Assembly (NCBI GenBank): GCA_937928015.1
Contig: CALFXA010000118.1
Span: forward strand, 1-20,317
DNA from: an uncultured Anaerolineales bacterium
GTDB lineage: Bacteria > Chloroflexota > Anaerolineae > Anaerolineales > Villigracilaceae
Direction: 5' to 3'
DNA: 20,317 nucleotides
Part shown: in pieces, positions 1 to 6,985 of the stretch
Numbering within the stretch: the stretch's first letter is position 1
Layout of the letters: each line of letters opens with the position of its first letter
Made by a program: the position numbers and the translations under genes
The notes under the pieces: generated by a model
Told to the model about the DNA's origin: nothing
Database searches by the model: none
What the model saw: the letters and a program-made list of their open reading frames with translations, nothing else

Positions 1-360
1 CAGGAATACAGCAGACGCCTGCATCTGCCGATCCTGTTCGAAGCGGAACCCATCCCGTCCGTTTCGGATGTAATTGCAATCACCCTGTATCGCTTTCTCC
101 AGGAGGCCCTGACCAACGTGGCCCGCCATGCCCAGGCTACCCGCGCCTGGGTGGAATTGTCCACTGAAGATCAAGCCATCTCCCTGACCGTGCAAGACAA
201 CGGTCAGGGCTTTCAGGAAAACTCCCAGAGTGGAATCGGCATTCAAGGGATGCGCGAGCGCCTGACCATCGCCGGGGGAGACCTGACCCTTCGATCCGCG
301 CCCGGGCGTGGCACCGTTATCACCGCCTGGCTCCCAATCCCAACCGCAGAGGCGAAATGA
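1..360 (+). CDS. Sensor histidine kinase, C-terminal part (HATPase_c, NarX/DesK type), 5'-truncated
   Basis: Frame 1 is open from the first base, so only the last 119 residues are present. They form the ATP-binding HATPase_c domain of a two-component kinase. The N-box reads FLQEALTNVARHAQA, the G1 box DNGQGF, the G2 box GIGIQGMRERL, and the end SAPGRGTVITAWLP. The order and spacing (RFLQEALTNV.RHA, then DNG.GF) are typical of the HisKA_3 subfamily, which pairs with NarL/FixJ regulators. The next gene is such a regulator and overlaps this one by ATGA, which supports a cognate pair. The sensor and phosphoacceptor parts lie outside the window, so the signal is unknown. Confidence 0.93.
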   Translation, partial: QEYSRRLHLPILFEAEPIPSVSDVIAITLYRFLQEALTNVARHAQATRAWVELSTEDQAISLTVQDNGQGFQENSQSGIGIQGMRERLTIAGGDLTLRSAPGRGTVITAWLPIPTAEAK

Positions 361-1013
361 TCAAACTCCTGATCGCAGAAGACCACCAAATGGTGAGAGC
401 GGGTCTGCGCGCGCTGCTTGAAAAAGCGGTGGACATCAAGGTTGTCGGCGAAGCCTCCAATGGCCAGGAAGCACTCCTCCTGACCCAGAAACTCATCCCG
501 CACGTGCTGGTCATGGACATCCGCATGCCTATTCTGAACGGCATCCAGGCCGCCGAGCACATCCGCGACTTGAAACTCCCCGTCAACGTCGTGCTGCTCT
601 CCATGTTTTCCGACGAAGTTCTCATCCACCAGGCGCTCAAGAGCGGCGCGAAAGGGTATGTGCTCAAATCGGCGGCCAGCGAGGAATTGCTCCGGGCGGT
701 GCGAGCCGCCTACCACGGCGAGACTTTCCTCAGCGGGCCCGTCTCAACCATCGTCGTCGACCAGGCCTTGAGTTCACGAGTGGATGGGGCGTCGCTCGAC
801 CCGTTCGATAACTTATCACCGCGCGAAAAGGAAATCCTTCAGCTAATCGCCGAAGAGCACACCAGCAGCGAGATCGGCGCCATGTTGGCCCTCAGCGAAA
901 AGACCGTGGAAAAGCATCGCGCTCATTTGATGGAAAAGTTGGGCGCAAAGAATCTGGCCGGGCTGGTGCGGCTGGCGGTCAAATACGGTCTCGTAGACCG
1001 CGAGATGCCGTAG
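357..1013 (+). CDS. NarL/FixJ-family response regulator
   Basis: A 218-residue transcription factor with an N-terminal REC domain (residues 2-118) and a C-terminal LuxR-type HTH (about 152-214). REC landmarks are all present: acidic pair E8/D9, phospho-acceptor D54 in VMDIRMP, S82, and K104 in YVLKSA. The HTH carries LSPREKEILQLIAEEHTSSE followed by LSEKTVEKHRAHLMEKL, which is the canonical recognition helix. The start overlaps the kinase stop (ATGA), so translation is coupled and the pair is probably one signalling unit. Full length for the family and nothing is broken. Target genes are not known; the CRP/FNR-type operon nearby is only a positional candidate. Confidence 0.95.
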   Translation: MIKLLIAEDHQMVRAGLRALLEKAVDIKVVGEASNGQEALLLTQKLIPHVLVMDIRMPILNGIQAAEHIRDLKLPVNVVLLSMFSDEVLIHQALKSGAKGYVLKSAASEELLRAVRAAYHGETFLSGPVSTIVVDQALSSRVDGASLDPFDNLSPREKEILQLIAEEHTSSEIGAMLALSEKTVEKHRAHLMEKLGAKNLAGLVRLAVKYGLVDREMP

Positions 1014-1041
1014 GGATTCCGATACTTCGGTGGGGAATCCC
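1013..1041 (+). other. Inverted repeat after the response regulator
   Basis: GGGATTCC at 1013-1020 pairs with GGAATCCC at 1034-1041 around a 13-base loop. It begins at the response-regulator stop codon. No T-tract follows, so it is a weak terminator at best; it could be an RNA-stability hairpin or an operator. The rest of the gap to 1109 holds only the AAGGAAGG ribosome binding site (1096-1103). Confidence 0.35.
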
Positions 1042-1109
1042 CCACTGGACAAATTCAGCCAATCGATTAAAAATGAGACTGGAATTTCGTATCCCAAGGA
1101 AGGAAAACT

Positions 1110-2099
1110 ATGACAGGCACTGTGTTGATCGTGGACGATGAAAGCGCCGGGCGCGATACGCTGGAGTCCATCCTGGACGGCGAAGGATACGTCTTGTTAA
1201 TGGCGACCAATGGCGCCGAGGCCATTGAAATGGCGCGCACCAATCAGCCCGATATCATTCTCATGGATGTGATGATGCCTGGCATGACCGGGTTCGACGC
1301 CTGCCGCTACATCCGAAGCGAATCAGACCTCGCGGAGATTCCCATCATCCTGCTGACCGCCCTGGATGATCGCAAATCCCTGTTGACCGGTCTTGACGCA
1401 GGCGCCGACGACTTCATCACCAAACCGTTCGACCGTTACGAGTTGCGCGCCCGCCTGGCGGGTATCATGCGCCTCAACCGATTCCGCAAGCTGGTGCAGG
1501 AGCGCAACAACACCGAGGAGGAACACAAGAAATTACAACTGGCCTATGATGCCACCATCGAAGGCTGGTCTCACGCCATGGACCTGCGCGACAAGGAAAC
1601 CGAGGGTCACACCCAGCGTGTCACCGAACTGACCCTCAAGATGGCCCTTGCCCTGCACGTTGGCGAGGAGAATCTGGCGCATATCCGCCGCGGCGCATTG
1701 TTACACGACATTGGAAAGTTGGGCGTCCCCGATGCGATCCTACTCAAGGAGGGAAAACTGACCGACGAAGAATGGGTGATCATGCGCAAACATCCCACCT
1801 ATGCCTGCGAGATGCTATCCCAGATTGAATATTTGCGCCCTGCATTGGACATCCCCTATTGCCATCACGAAAAATGGGATGGCACAGGTTACCCGCGCGG
1901 CTTGAAGGGTGAGGAAATTCCGCTGGCCGCCCGCATGTTTGCCGTCGTGGATGTGTGGGACGCCGTCACTTCCGACCGCCCCTACCGCCCTGCCTGGACC
2001 AAGGAACAGGCTCTGACCTACATCATCGAACATTCAGGCACACACTTCGACCCTGAGATCGTGCAGGTTTTCTTAAAGGTTATCAAGAAGGAAATGTAA
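1110..2099 (+). CDS. Response regulator with HD-GYP phosphodiesterase output (c-di-GMP hydrolysis)
   Basis: A 329-residue cytosolic protein: REC domain (about 3-120), short coiled linker (about 120-150), then an HD-GYP domain (about 150-329). REC residues are D9/D10, phospho-acceptor D53 in LMDVMMP, T83 and K105 in TKPF. HD-GYP hallmarks are EGHTQRV, GALLHDIGKLG, the HHEKWDG pair and GTGYPRGLKG, so the metal site and GYP loop look intact. The family hydrolyses cyclic di-GMP to pGpG or GMP. AAGGAAGG lies 6 bases before ATG. It follows the kinase-regulator pair by 96 bases and may be co-transcribed. The output domain is closely similar to the C-terminus of the sensor at 7799-11338, including the preceding AYDxTxxGW linker, so the two are paralogues. 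Confidence 0.95.
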   Translation: MTGTVLIVDDESAGRDTLESILDGEGYVLLMATNGAEAIEMARTNQPDIILMDVMMPGMTGFDACRYIRSESDLAEIPIILLTALDDRKSLLTGLDAGADDFITKPFDRYELRARLAGIMRLNRFRKLVQERNNTEEEHKKLQLAYDATIEGWSHAMDLRDKETEGHTQRVTELTLKMALALHVGEENLAHIRRGALLHDIGKLGVPDAILLKEGKLTDEEWVIMRKHPTYACEMLSQIEYLRPALDIPYCHHEKWDGTGYPRGLKGEEIPLAARMFAVVDVWDAVTSDRPYRPAWTKEQALTYIIEHSGTHFDPEIVQVFLKVIKKEM

Positions 2100-2106
2100 C
2101 CCCTGG

Positions 2107-2147
2107 AAACGACACAGCCGCCGAGCATATCGGCGGCTGTGTCGTTT
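2107..2147. terminator. Strong hairpin terminator between convergent genes
   Basis: An 18-bp perfect stem (2107-2124 with 2130-2147) closes a 5-base loop GCATA. It lies 8 bases after the HD-GYP stop and 16 bases before the stop of the convergent minus-strand gene. The arms begin with AAA and end with TTT, so both directions get a short U-run. It probably serves as a shared bidirectional terminator for the signalling genes and the six-gene operon. Confidence 0.85.
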
Positions 2148-2162
2148 ATCTGCTTTCAGGCT

Positions 2163-2849
2163 CTACCCCTTACCGAGGGCAGGCGCGGACCTGCGGAAGG
2201 ATTCCGCCAACTGTTCCCAGCGGATGAAGAGCGCCACACCAAAGAGCATCAACGCCGTCCCAGTCAGCGCCATGGACGTGTTAAAAGCGTCAGCGTAATT
2301 AAGCCCGTCCCAGGTATGGGTGGAGGCCATTGTGTACTGAATGGTCAGCATCATGACGCCCAACAGAATCGCCGCCGCGCCGCCCGCGGGTTTATTGGCT
2401 TTTAGATTCCCCCTGCTGAAATCCACACCCTGCCAGACGGCGGGGATACGGAAGAGCAGGAAGACGATCAGCGTGAAGAGCGTGGTGTACACTACCGCGT
2501 CCACGGGCATGGACTTGCCGCGCAAGGCACGCGAAACTGCGATGTGGATAAACCCGATCACCACACCTGCGATGAGCGCGATCAACGCATCACGATACGA
2601 TTTGTCCGCACCCTTGATGAGCAGCACCGTAGCGCGGATGCCCATCACACCCAGGGCGATCCCCGTCAGCACAAAGAGGATATATAGCCACTGGAAGGGG
2701 GCCAACGCAGCCATCGACCCGAAATTGGTCGGGAAGAGCGCGGCGCAGGTGGTGCCGATTCCGCCCAACAGAGTGAAGCCGCCCGTCAGCGCCATCAGCA
2801 GGATGCCGACGAAGCGCAGGGATTTTGCGAAGAAACTGTCCGAAGACAT
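2163..2849 (-). CDS. Six-TM integral membrane protein of unknown function (operon gene 6)
   Basis: A 228-residue protein with about six hydrophobic helices (roughly 11-36, 52-77, 86-105, 119-137, 157-175, 192-210) and a short soluble tail. I do not recognise the family. No His pairs, CxxC or heme motif stand out; H102 and W139/W180 are the only notable polar or aromatic points within or near helices. The start is supported by AAAGGAG 8 bases upstream. It is the last gene of the operon, 59 bases after a 7-TM gene and behind a hairpin with a T-tract, so its expression may be lower. Its place beside the heme O synthase and oxidase-like genes suggests an accessory or subunit role, which is inference only. 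Confidence 0.85.
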   Translation of the reverse strand: MSSDSFFAKSLRFVGILLMALTGGFTLLGGIGTTCAALFPTNFGSMAALAPFQWLYILFVLTGIALGVMGIRATVLLIKGADKSYRDALIALIAGVVIGFIHIAVSRALRGKSMPVDAVVYTTLFTLIVFLLFRIPAVWQGVDFSRGNLKANKPAGGAAAILLGVMMLTIQYTMASTHTWDGLNYADAFNTSMALTGTALMLFGVALFIRWEQLAESFRRSAPALGKG

Positions 2850-2863
2850 GGGATGCTCCTTTC

Positions 2864-2902
2864 AAAAAAAGAACTCCCAAAGGCTTGAGGGCCCATGGGA
2901 GT
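2864..2902 (-). terminator. Intra-operon hairpin with T-tract (attenuator-like)
   Basis: On the minus strand ACTCCCA (2902-2896) pairs with TGGGAGT (2879-2873), with extra GGC/GCC pairing possible in the 16-base loop. TC and seven T follow (2870-2864). It lies between the stop at 2909 and the AAAGGAG of the next gene. It looks like a leaky intrinsic terminator that could lower expression of the last operon gene. Confidence 0.65.
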
Positions 2903-2908
2903 CGAACC

Positions 2909-3514
2909 TTATCCGAATTTGAAACCAGCCACGAAACAAGCCGTCATCAGCAGCAACAGTCCAGGCAGGACCCTGAAAATGGTCTCGCGCGAGAGGATGG
3001 GTCTGCCCGCTTTGAGGAAGGAAAGCAACAACCCGCCCAGGCCGATCAACGCACCACCCAAACCGACCAACGCAAAGGCAGGGCGGACGGCTCCCTGTGC
3101 GGCGATTACGATGGGAAGCAGGAAGATGGTCAGGCCTGCGATGCCGTGCACGACAGCAATCGCCACCGTGGGCAGTTTGTTCTGCATGGGGGTGGCGCGG
3201 GTCGCCACGACGGCAAGGAATCCCAAAATGGCGAAGACCAGGTACGGGGTCCGAAAAGCGGACAGATGCTCCCAGACCAGCCCAAGGGACAGGGCTAATG
3301 GGATGACGGTCGAAACGATGACCACCACGGGCGAGTCGAGCACATCGAAGCCGAGGATGATCAGCAGCAGTCCCGCCACGAGCAGCACGCCAAAGGCGAT
3401 AGTGTAGGCGATGATCGGGGCCGTGGACAGGTCGTTGATGCCCACCACGATCTGGTAGGCGGCTAATAGACCCGTAACGAGCAACAGGGTGCGGTCGAGC
3501 ATGGACATTTTCAT
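2909..3514 (-). CDS. Seven-TM membrane protein, paralogue of operon gene 1 (operon gene 5)
   Basis: A 201-residue protein with about seven hydrophobic helices and no soluble domain. It aligns along its whole length with the product at 6986-7585: LLLVTGLLAAY against FLLLTGLLAAY, FGVLLVAGLLLIILG against FAVLLVSGLLLIFLG, HGIAGLTIFLLP against HGVAGLVIFLGP, and GLGGALIGLGG against GIGGLLIGLGG. Both keep one His in a helix (H123 here), a Glu near residue 82 and an S-P near 61. The ATG is preceded by GGAG at suitable distance; M3 (3508) is an alternative. I do not recognise the family. The duplication within one operon suggests two related subunits or assembly factors for the oxidase-like protein, which is inference. 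Confidence 0.85.
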   Translation of the reverse strand: MKMSMLDRTLLLVTGLLAAYQIVVGINDLSTAPIIAYTIAFGVLLVAGLLLIILGFDVLDSPVVVIVSTVIPLALSLGLVWEHLSAFRTPYLVFAILGFLAVVATRATPMQNKLPTVAIAVVHGIAGLTIFLLPIVIAAQGAVRPAFALVGLGGALIGLGGLLLSFLKAGRPILSRETIFRVLPGLLLLMTACFVAGFKFG

Positions 3515-3526
3515 GGTGAACTCCGC

Positions 3527-3550
3527 AGGGGCGAAAGGCTTTTCGCCCCT
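3527..3550. repeat. GGGGCGAA-type palindrome before operon gene 5
   Basis: AGGGGCGAAA (3527-3536) and TTTCGCCCCT (3541-3550) form a perfect 10-bp stem with a 4-base loop. It fills the 42-base gap between ctaB and the next gene, directly before the ribosome binding site. No T-tract follows in either direction, so it is more like an RNA-processing hairpin or a dispersed REP-like palindrome. Its core GGGGCGAA/TTCGCCCC recurs in the hairpin at 6947-6974. Confidence 0.6.
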
Positions 3551-3556
3551 ACACTC

Positions 3557-4417
3557 TCAAAATGCCTTCATCGCCAGGATGATCATCGACGAAAGCATAT
3601 ACAGCGACGCGTATTTGAACAACCCGAAATTGACACGCTCGGACTGTACGCGGAAGGTGGCAAAGGCCAGCAGCAGCAGGCCCGCCGTCAACACGGCGAT
3701 CAGACGCAGATAACCCGCGCTGACGCCGATCAGCACGCTGGCCCAGCCGATGGCGACTGCTGCCAGCACCGACGAGACCGCGATGGTCGCACGGGTGAAG
3801 GTCTCGCCATAGGTGGAGGGAAAGGTCGGCACGCCCGCGTTAGCATAGTCCTCGCGGAACTTGATCGAGAAGGTCAAGGTGTGGGTAGGGATCCAGAACA
3901 GGATGGCCAGCGCCAGCAGGATGCCCACCAGGTCGATCTGGCCTGTGGCCAGGGCCCGCCCCGAAAGGATCGGCATGGCGCCCGAGATGCCACCCCACAC
4001 GATGCTCCAGCAGGTGCGACGCTTGAGCCACAGCGTGTACACCACCACGTCGAAGAACCAGCCTGCGAATACCACCGCTCCATACAGCGGAGCGATGAGC
4101 AGCGCCCCGCCCACGCCCAGAATGGAGACAACCATGCCCACCCAGAACACCTCTGCACGAGCCAACTGTCCAGCTGCGGCAGGACGCTTGTGCGTGCGTT
4201 TCATCCTGGCATCGATGTCGTGGTCGTACCACATGTTCAGGATGGTCGAGCCGCTGATGGCCAGGAAGAGCGTCAGCGAAACACCTAACAGCGTAGACAG
4301 TCCAATGGGCGTGCCCGCGCTGAGGTAGCCTGCGATGCCCGTGGCGAGCAGTAGGCCCGTCTGGGTCGATTTGATGAGCGGCCAATAGAGGCGGATCTTG
4401 TTCACAAGAACAGACAT
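3557..4417 (-). CDS. ctaB: Protoheme IX farnesyltransferase (heme O synthase, UbiA family)
   Basis: A 286-residue polytopic membrane enzyme that transfers farnesyl from farnesyl diphosphate to the heme B vinyl group to give heme O, the cofactor (or heme A precursor) of heme-copper oxidases. The first Asp-rich motif is NMWYDHDIDARMKRTHKRP (N61, D65, D69). WGGISGAMPILSG lies at about 141-153, and EDYANAGVPTFP in the second Asp-rich region at about 189-200. These match CtaB/CyoE better than UbiA or chlorophyll synthase. Length is normal and the start has AGGAG 6 bases upstream. Its place in the oxidase-like operon suggests that the catalytic subunit uses heme O or A; a classical NO reductase would need only b and c hemes. 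No ctaA-like gene is in the window. Confidence 0.93.
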   Translation of the reverse strand: MSVLVNKIRLYWPLIKSTQTGLLLATGIAGYLSAGTPIGLSTLLGVSLTLFLAISGSTILNMWYDHDIDARMKRTHKRPAAAGQLARAEVFWVGMVVSILGVGGALLIAPLYGAVVFAGWFFDVVVYTLWLKRRTCWSIVWGGISGAMPILSGRALATGQIDLVGILLALAILFWIPTHTLTFSIKFREDYANAGVPTFPSTYGETFTRATIAVSSVLAAVAIGWASVLIGVSAGYLRLIAVLTAGLLLLAFATFRVQSERVNFGLFKYASLYMLSSMIILAMKAF

Positions 4418-4497
4418 GGTTACTCCTAAAGCGAATTTCGGATTTCGACGGTCGAGATTCGTCTGAGGCGTGATTCTAATCCAATATCGCCTTTGCG

Positions 4498-5457
4498 CTA
4501 CCGCGCGCAGCGGAAGCCGACGCCTGGGCTGAAGTAGGTGGGTGTAGCATTGTTACGAACCCAGACACGCAGGTCCATGTCATAGGTATCCTTCGAACCG
4601 CCGCGCATGAAGCGGTAATGCATGCCCTCGTACACGTCGCCCGTCCACTGCCAAACGTTGCCCGCCATATCGTACAGGCCGTATGGCGAGGCCGAGTCGA
4701 GCGTGACGTAGCCGTCGTATGTCCTACCGTTGTAGAAGCCAACGGGGCTGGTGCGCGAGCCGAAGGTCTGCATGTTCTCGAACGGGTCGCGCGAGGAATA
4801 GAAGTTGGCGTTGTTGTGCTGGATATTGTCACCCCACGGGAAGGGACGCCCATCCGTGCCGCGCGCGGCTTTCTCCCATTCGACCTCGGTCGGGAGTCGT
4901 CCACCGCTGTATTTGCAGTAGCCCCAGGCACCGAACCAGGCGACCATCGTCATCGGGTGATTCTCATACCCCACCTGGACCGTGAAGCGGGTCCCGTCAA
5001 ATTGGATTCTCTGCGACTGGTCATCCAACGGCAGGAAGAGCCAGTCTCCCGCCTTGATCTCCTCCTCGTGCTTCACACCACGGAAGACATCCCCAGGGTA
5101 ATAACCGACGATCCTATCGCCGTCCACTTTGACGGAACCATCCGCCAAGGCCGCGTTGAGGAAGTCGGCATATTGGGCGGTCGTCACATCCGTAACCATG
5201 ATCTCATAGGTTTCGGTGGATTTGATCTCCTCGTGCTGGCCGAACTCGAATTCGCCCGCAGGGACTTGCACCCAGGTATTCGGGTCCACGCCCGTGTCGA
5301 AAGCGGGCATCGAGGCATTGAGGTCCACGGAGGCGCAAGCTGCCAAAAGGATTGTCATTGCGAGGAGAGCGGCAGCTCGACGAAGAAATCTCCAAGTCAA
5401 TGCAGGGGATTGCTTCGGGCTGCGCCCTCGCAATGACAGAATGAACAAGGATTTCAT
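4498..5457 (-). CDS. SUMF1/FGE-fold lipoprotein (NirV-like family), without FGE catalytic cysteines
   Basis: A 319-residue predicted lipoprotein. Residues 1-41 are a signal peptide with basic RFLRR, hydrophobic AAALLAMTILLA and lipobox LAAC (C41). The rest is one FGE-sulfatase/SUMF1 domain: VPAGEFEFG (65-73), MVTDVTTAQYADFLN, GGRLPTEVEWEKAARG (185-200), YGLYDMAGNVWQW (259-271), RGGS (285-288) and the terminal GFRCAR. The paired cysteines that follow RGGS in true formylglycine-generating enzymes are absent (K-D-T-Y-D instead), so sulfatase activation is unlikely. The start is fixed by a perfect AGGAGGTGAT (5470-5461) and an ATGA overlap with the upstream gene; a longer reading from 5502 would lose this. 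SUMF1-type proteins (NirV) accompany some nitrite reductases, so an NO/nitrite link is possible but unproven. Most of the signal peptide is encoded by an inserted palindromic repeat. Confidence 0.9.
   Translation of the reverse strand: MKSLFILSLRGRSPKQSPALTWRFLRRAAALLAMTILLAACASVDLNASMPAFDTGVDPNTWVQVPAGEFEFGQHEEIKSTETYEIMVTDVTTAQYADFLNAALADGSVKVDGDRIVGYYPGDVFRGVKHEEEIKAGDWLFLPLDDQSQRIQFDGTRFTVQVGYENHPMTMVAWFGAWGYCKYSGGRLPTEVEWEKAARGTDGRPFPWGDNIQHNNANFYSSRDPFENMQTFGSRTSPVGFYNGRTYDGYVTLDSASPYGLYDMAGNVWQWTGDVYEGMHYRFMRGGSKDTYDMDLRVWVRNNATPTYFSPGVGFRCAR
5353..5438. repeat. 86-bp palindromic MITE/REP-like element inside the lipoprotein signal sequence
   Basis: Perfect 13-bp terminal inverted repeats, TGTCATTGCGAGG (5353-5365) and CCTCGCAATGACA (5426-5438), enclose a body that can itself pair imperfectly: GAAGAAATCTCC against GGGGATTGCTTC, 10 of 12. 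Elements with ends of this TGTCATTGCGAG type are known as abundant dispersed repeats in many bacterial genomes, usually between genes. Here it lies in the coding sequence and encodes residues about 7-35 of the lipoprotein, including RFLRR and most of the hydrophobic core. No clear target duplication is visible, though AATCCTT occurs on both sides. No transposase is present. Confidence 0.85.
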
Positions 5458-6929
5458 TTCATCACCTCCTGCGAGAGTTCCTGGTCCTTTTCCTCGCTCC
5501 AACGGCCTTTACCCTTGAACAGATCGGTCAGACGCCAGACCATCACGACGGCCAATAGCACCAACAGCATGCCCAGGCCGAAGTCGATGGCGTACATCAG
5601 GCCGTTGACCAGCGGCTGCTGTTCAGCCTCCGTGATAAACAGTCGCTTCATCTCGAAGATGGTCACCGCCGCCAGGGCGATGTCCGAGAGGATCAGGATG
5701 GTCCAGCCATACAACTGGCGGACCTTGCCTTTCAGGCCGATCATGTCGCCATAGTAGAACAGGATGATGGTGGCGATGATGGCGGAAAGGGCGTGCCAGT
5801 GTCCCGTCAACTCGATGCGTTCTTCGCGGGCGGGCCACACACGGAAAATTTCCTCCAGTTTGACGGCCATGAAGATGCCGATTCCGCTGGTGGTGAAATT
5901 CATGAACAACATCTGCCAAGTGGGACCGAACTGAAGCGGATCTCGCACCAAGGCGCCTAGTCTTTGCAGGAAGGTCGGCTTCTTGAGATGAGCTGTGCCG
6001 TCCTTGATGAGCTTGCTCCAGCTCCAGATGAGCAGTAGCAACGCCGCGAACATCGAGGGGGTCGCGCCAACGTAAATGACCATGTGCGCCACGGGCTCGA
6101 GCGGCGTGACCACGCCCCACACGCCCAGGTTGAGCACGATGGTGCCGAGGATCATCAACGGCATGGCGAACTTGTGCAGGATGCCCTTGAAGTTCAGCCA
6201 GCGCCCGATAATGAGCGTGATCATCACGGCAATTAGAGCCAGCATGATGTGCAGGTGGCCGATGATCGAATATTCCATCACGGTCTTTTCGGGGTAGCGG
6301 ATGACATTCTCGGCTAGGAAGGTCTCGAAGCCGTGGCCGTAGTACGAACCAGGCACGGCGCCGAACAAGGCCGAGAGGACGGTAGTCACCGCGGTGGCAA
6401 AGAAGGCGGCACGCTCCAGGTCGAAACCACTATGGGTGTGGGCGTATTCCTTGTCCGCGACGTAATATTCCTTGTTCCACGGCCAGAGCGCCACGCACAA
6501 CAAGACTCCCGCAAAAAAGATCAGCGACAGGCCCGTGATGTACAATCCATGGAAGGCCCAGTTATGACCGAAGTAAGCGAAGCCCATGCCGAAGATCATG
6601 GTCAACAGGTAGCCAACCGTGATGAGCACGTTGATGGCCGTCTTGAAGAAAGACTTCATCTTCAGGAGGCCCGTGATCATATAGGTCTCGATGGCAACTA
6701 CCGCCATGGCGATGGAGTGATACAGGATGATGATGCGCCCCTCCCGCTCGGCCTGCATGATGTCCATGTGCAAGAGTTTGATCACCACCACGCGCACGCC
6801 CATCTCAGCCATCGGCCCCGAGAGCAAGCCCCACACCGCCGTGACCATGCCGATCATGGCAATCGCCACCAGGATCAGGCCCTTGGTGGTGCCGAACAGG
6901 TAATTGAAACGGGTCTTGATAAATTGCAT
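5454..6929 (-). CDS. Heme-copper oxidase-like / NorB-like subunit I, divergent CuB site
   Basis: A 491-residue protein with about 12 TM helices, matching subunit I of the heme-copper oxidase/NO reductase superfamily in size and topology. Histidines fall where superfamily ligands are expected: H71 in TM2 (low-spin heme), H225 and H227 in TM6 (GHLHIM), and H377-W-H379 in TM10 (the HxH pair for the two hemes). The tandem HH that binds CuB in TM7 is missing; the only nearby His is H282 at the start of TM8 (AHMVIY). Neither the TM6 H-x3-Y of oxidases nor the H-x3-E of NorB is seen. A start at 6977 would run through a terminator hairpin, so ATG 6929 with GGAGG 8 bases upstream is preferred. No subunit II, CuA or c-heme protein is encoded nearby. 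It may reduce O2 or NO or be a novel quinol-linked variant; family membership itself is inferred from topology and His placement. Confidence 0.75.
   Translation of the reverse strand: MQFIKTRFNYLFGTTKGLILVAIAMIGMVTAVWGLLSGPMAEMGVRVVVIKLLHMDIMQAEREGRIIILYHSIAMAVVAIETYMITGLLKMKSFFKTAINVLITVGYLLTMIFGMGFAYFGHNWAFHGLYITGLSLIFFAGVLLCVALWPWNKEYYVADKEYAHTHSGFDLERAAFFATAVTTVLSALFGAVPGSYYGHGFETFLAENVIRYPEKTVMEYSIIGHLHIMLALIAVMITLIIGRWLNFKGILHKFAMPLMILGTIVLNLGVWGVVTPLEPVAHMVIYVGATPSMFAALLLLIWSWSKLIKDGTAHLKKPTFLQRLGALVRDPLQFGPTWQMLFMNFTTSGIGIFMAVKLEEIFRVWPAREERIELTGHWHALSAIIATIILFYYGDMIGLKGKVRQLYGWTILILSDIALAAVTIFEMKRLFITEAEQQPLVNGLMYAIDFGLGMLLVLLAVVMVWRLTDLFKGKGRWSEEKDQELSQEVMK
5461..5470 (-). promoter_or_regulatory. 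Perfect Shine-Dalgarno that fixes the lipoprotein start
   Basis: AGGAGGTGAT on the minus strand lies inside the last codons of the oxidase-like gene, 7 bases (from AGGAGG) before ATG at 5457. The ATG overlaps the upstream stop (ATGA). This makes 5457 the start and implies translational coupling of the two products. Confidence 0.85.
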
Positions 6930-6941
6930 GTGGATGCCTCC

Positions 6942-6974
6942 AAAAAATCGGGGCGAAGGGTCCTTCGCCCCGAT
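6942..6974 (-). terminator. Hairpin with T-tract between operon genes 1 and 2
   Basis: A 13-bp perfect stem (6947-6959 with 6962-6974, tip GT) is followed on the minus strand by six T (6947-6942). It lies after the stop of the 7-TM gene (6986) and ends just before the GGAGG of the oxidase-like gene. By form it is a textbook intrinsic terminator, yet it is inside the presumed operon. It probably acts as an attenuator or a processing/stability site. It shares the GGGGCGAA core with 3527-3550. Confidence 0.8.
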
Positions 6975-6985
6975 CACACCAAATT

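Noticed and set aside
2896..2912. tRNA T-arm-like GGTTCGACTCC on the minus strand
   Set aside because: No cloverleaf can be drawn around it, the upstream bases are the end of a coding gene, and the sequence is better explained as the hairpin terminator.
4418..4497. Small inverted repeats in the 80-base gap between the SUMF1 gene and ctaB
   Set aside because: CGAAT/ATTCG and CGAC/GTCG arms are short and have no T-tract; not enough to call a terminator or operator.
4618..5436. 272-residue plus-strand open frame antisense to the SUMF1 gene
   Set aside because: No family motifs, odd composition and no ribosome binding site; it is a shadow of the lipoprotein gene and its repeat.
5458..5502. Upstream start at 5502 for the SUMF1 lipoprotein
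   Set aside because: It would overlap the previous gene by 49 bases and bury the signal peptide; ATG 5457 has a perfect Shine-Dalgarno.
6930..6977. Upstream start at 6977 for the oxidase-like gene
   Set aside because: It would translate the terminator hairpin and lacks a ribosome binding site; ATG 6929 has GGAGG at the right distance.
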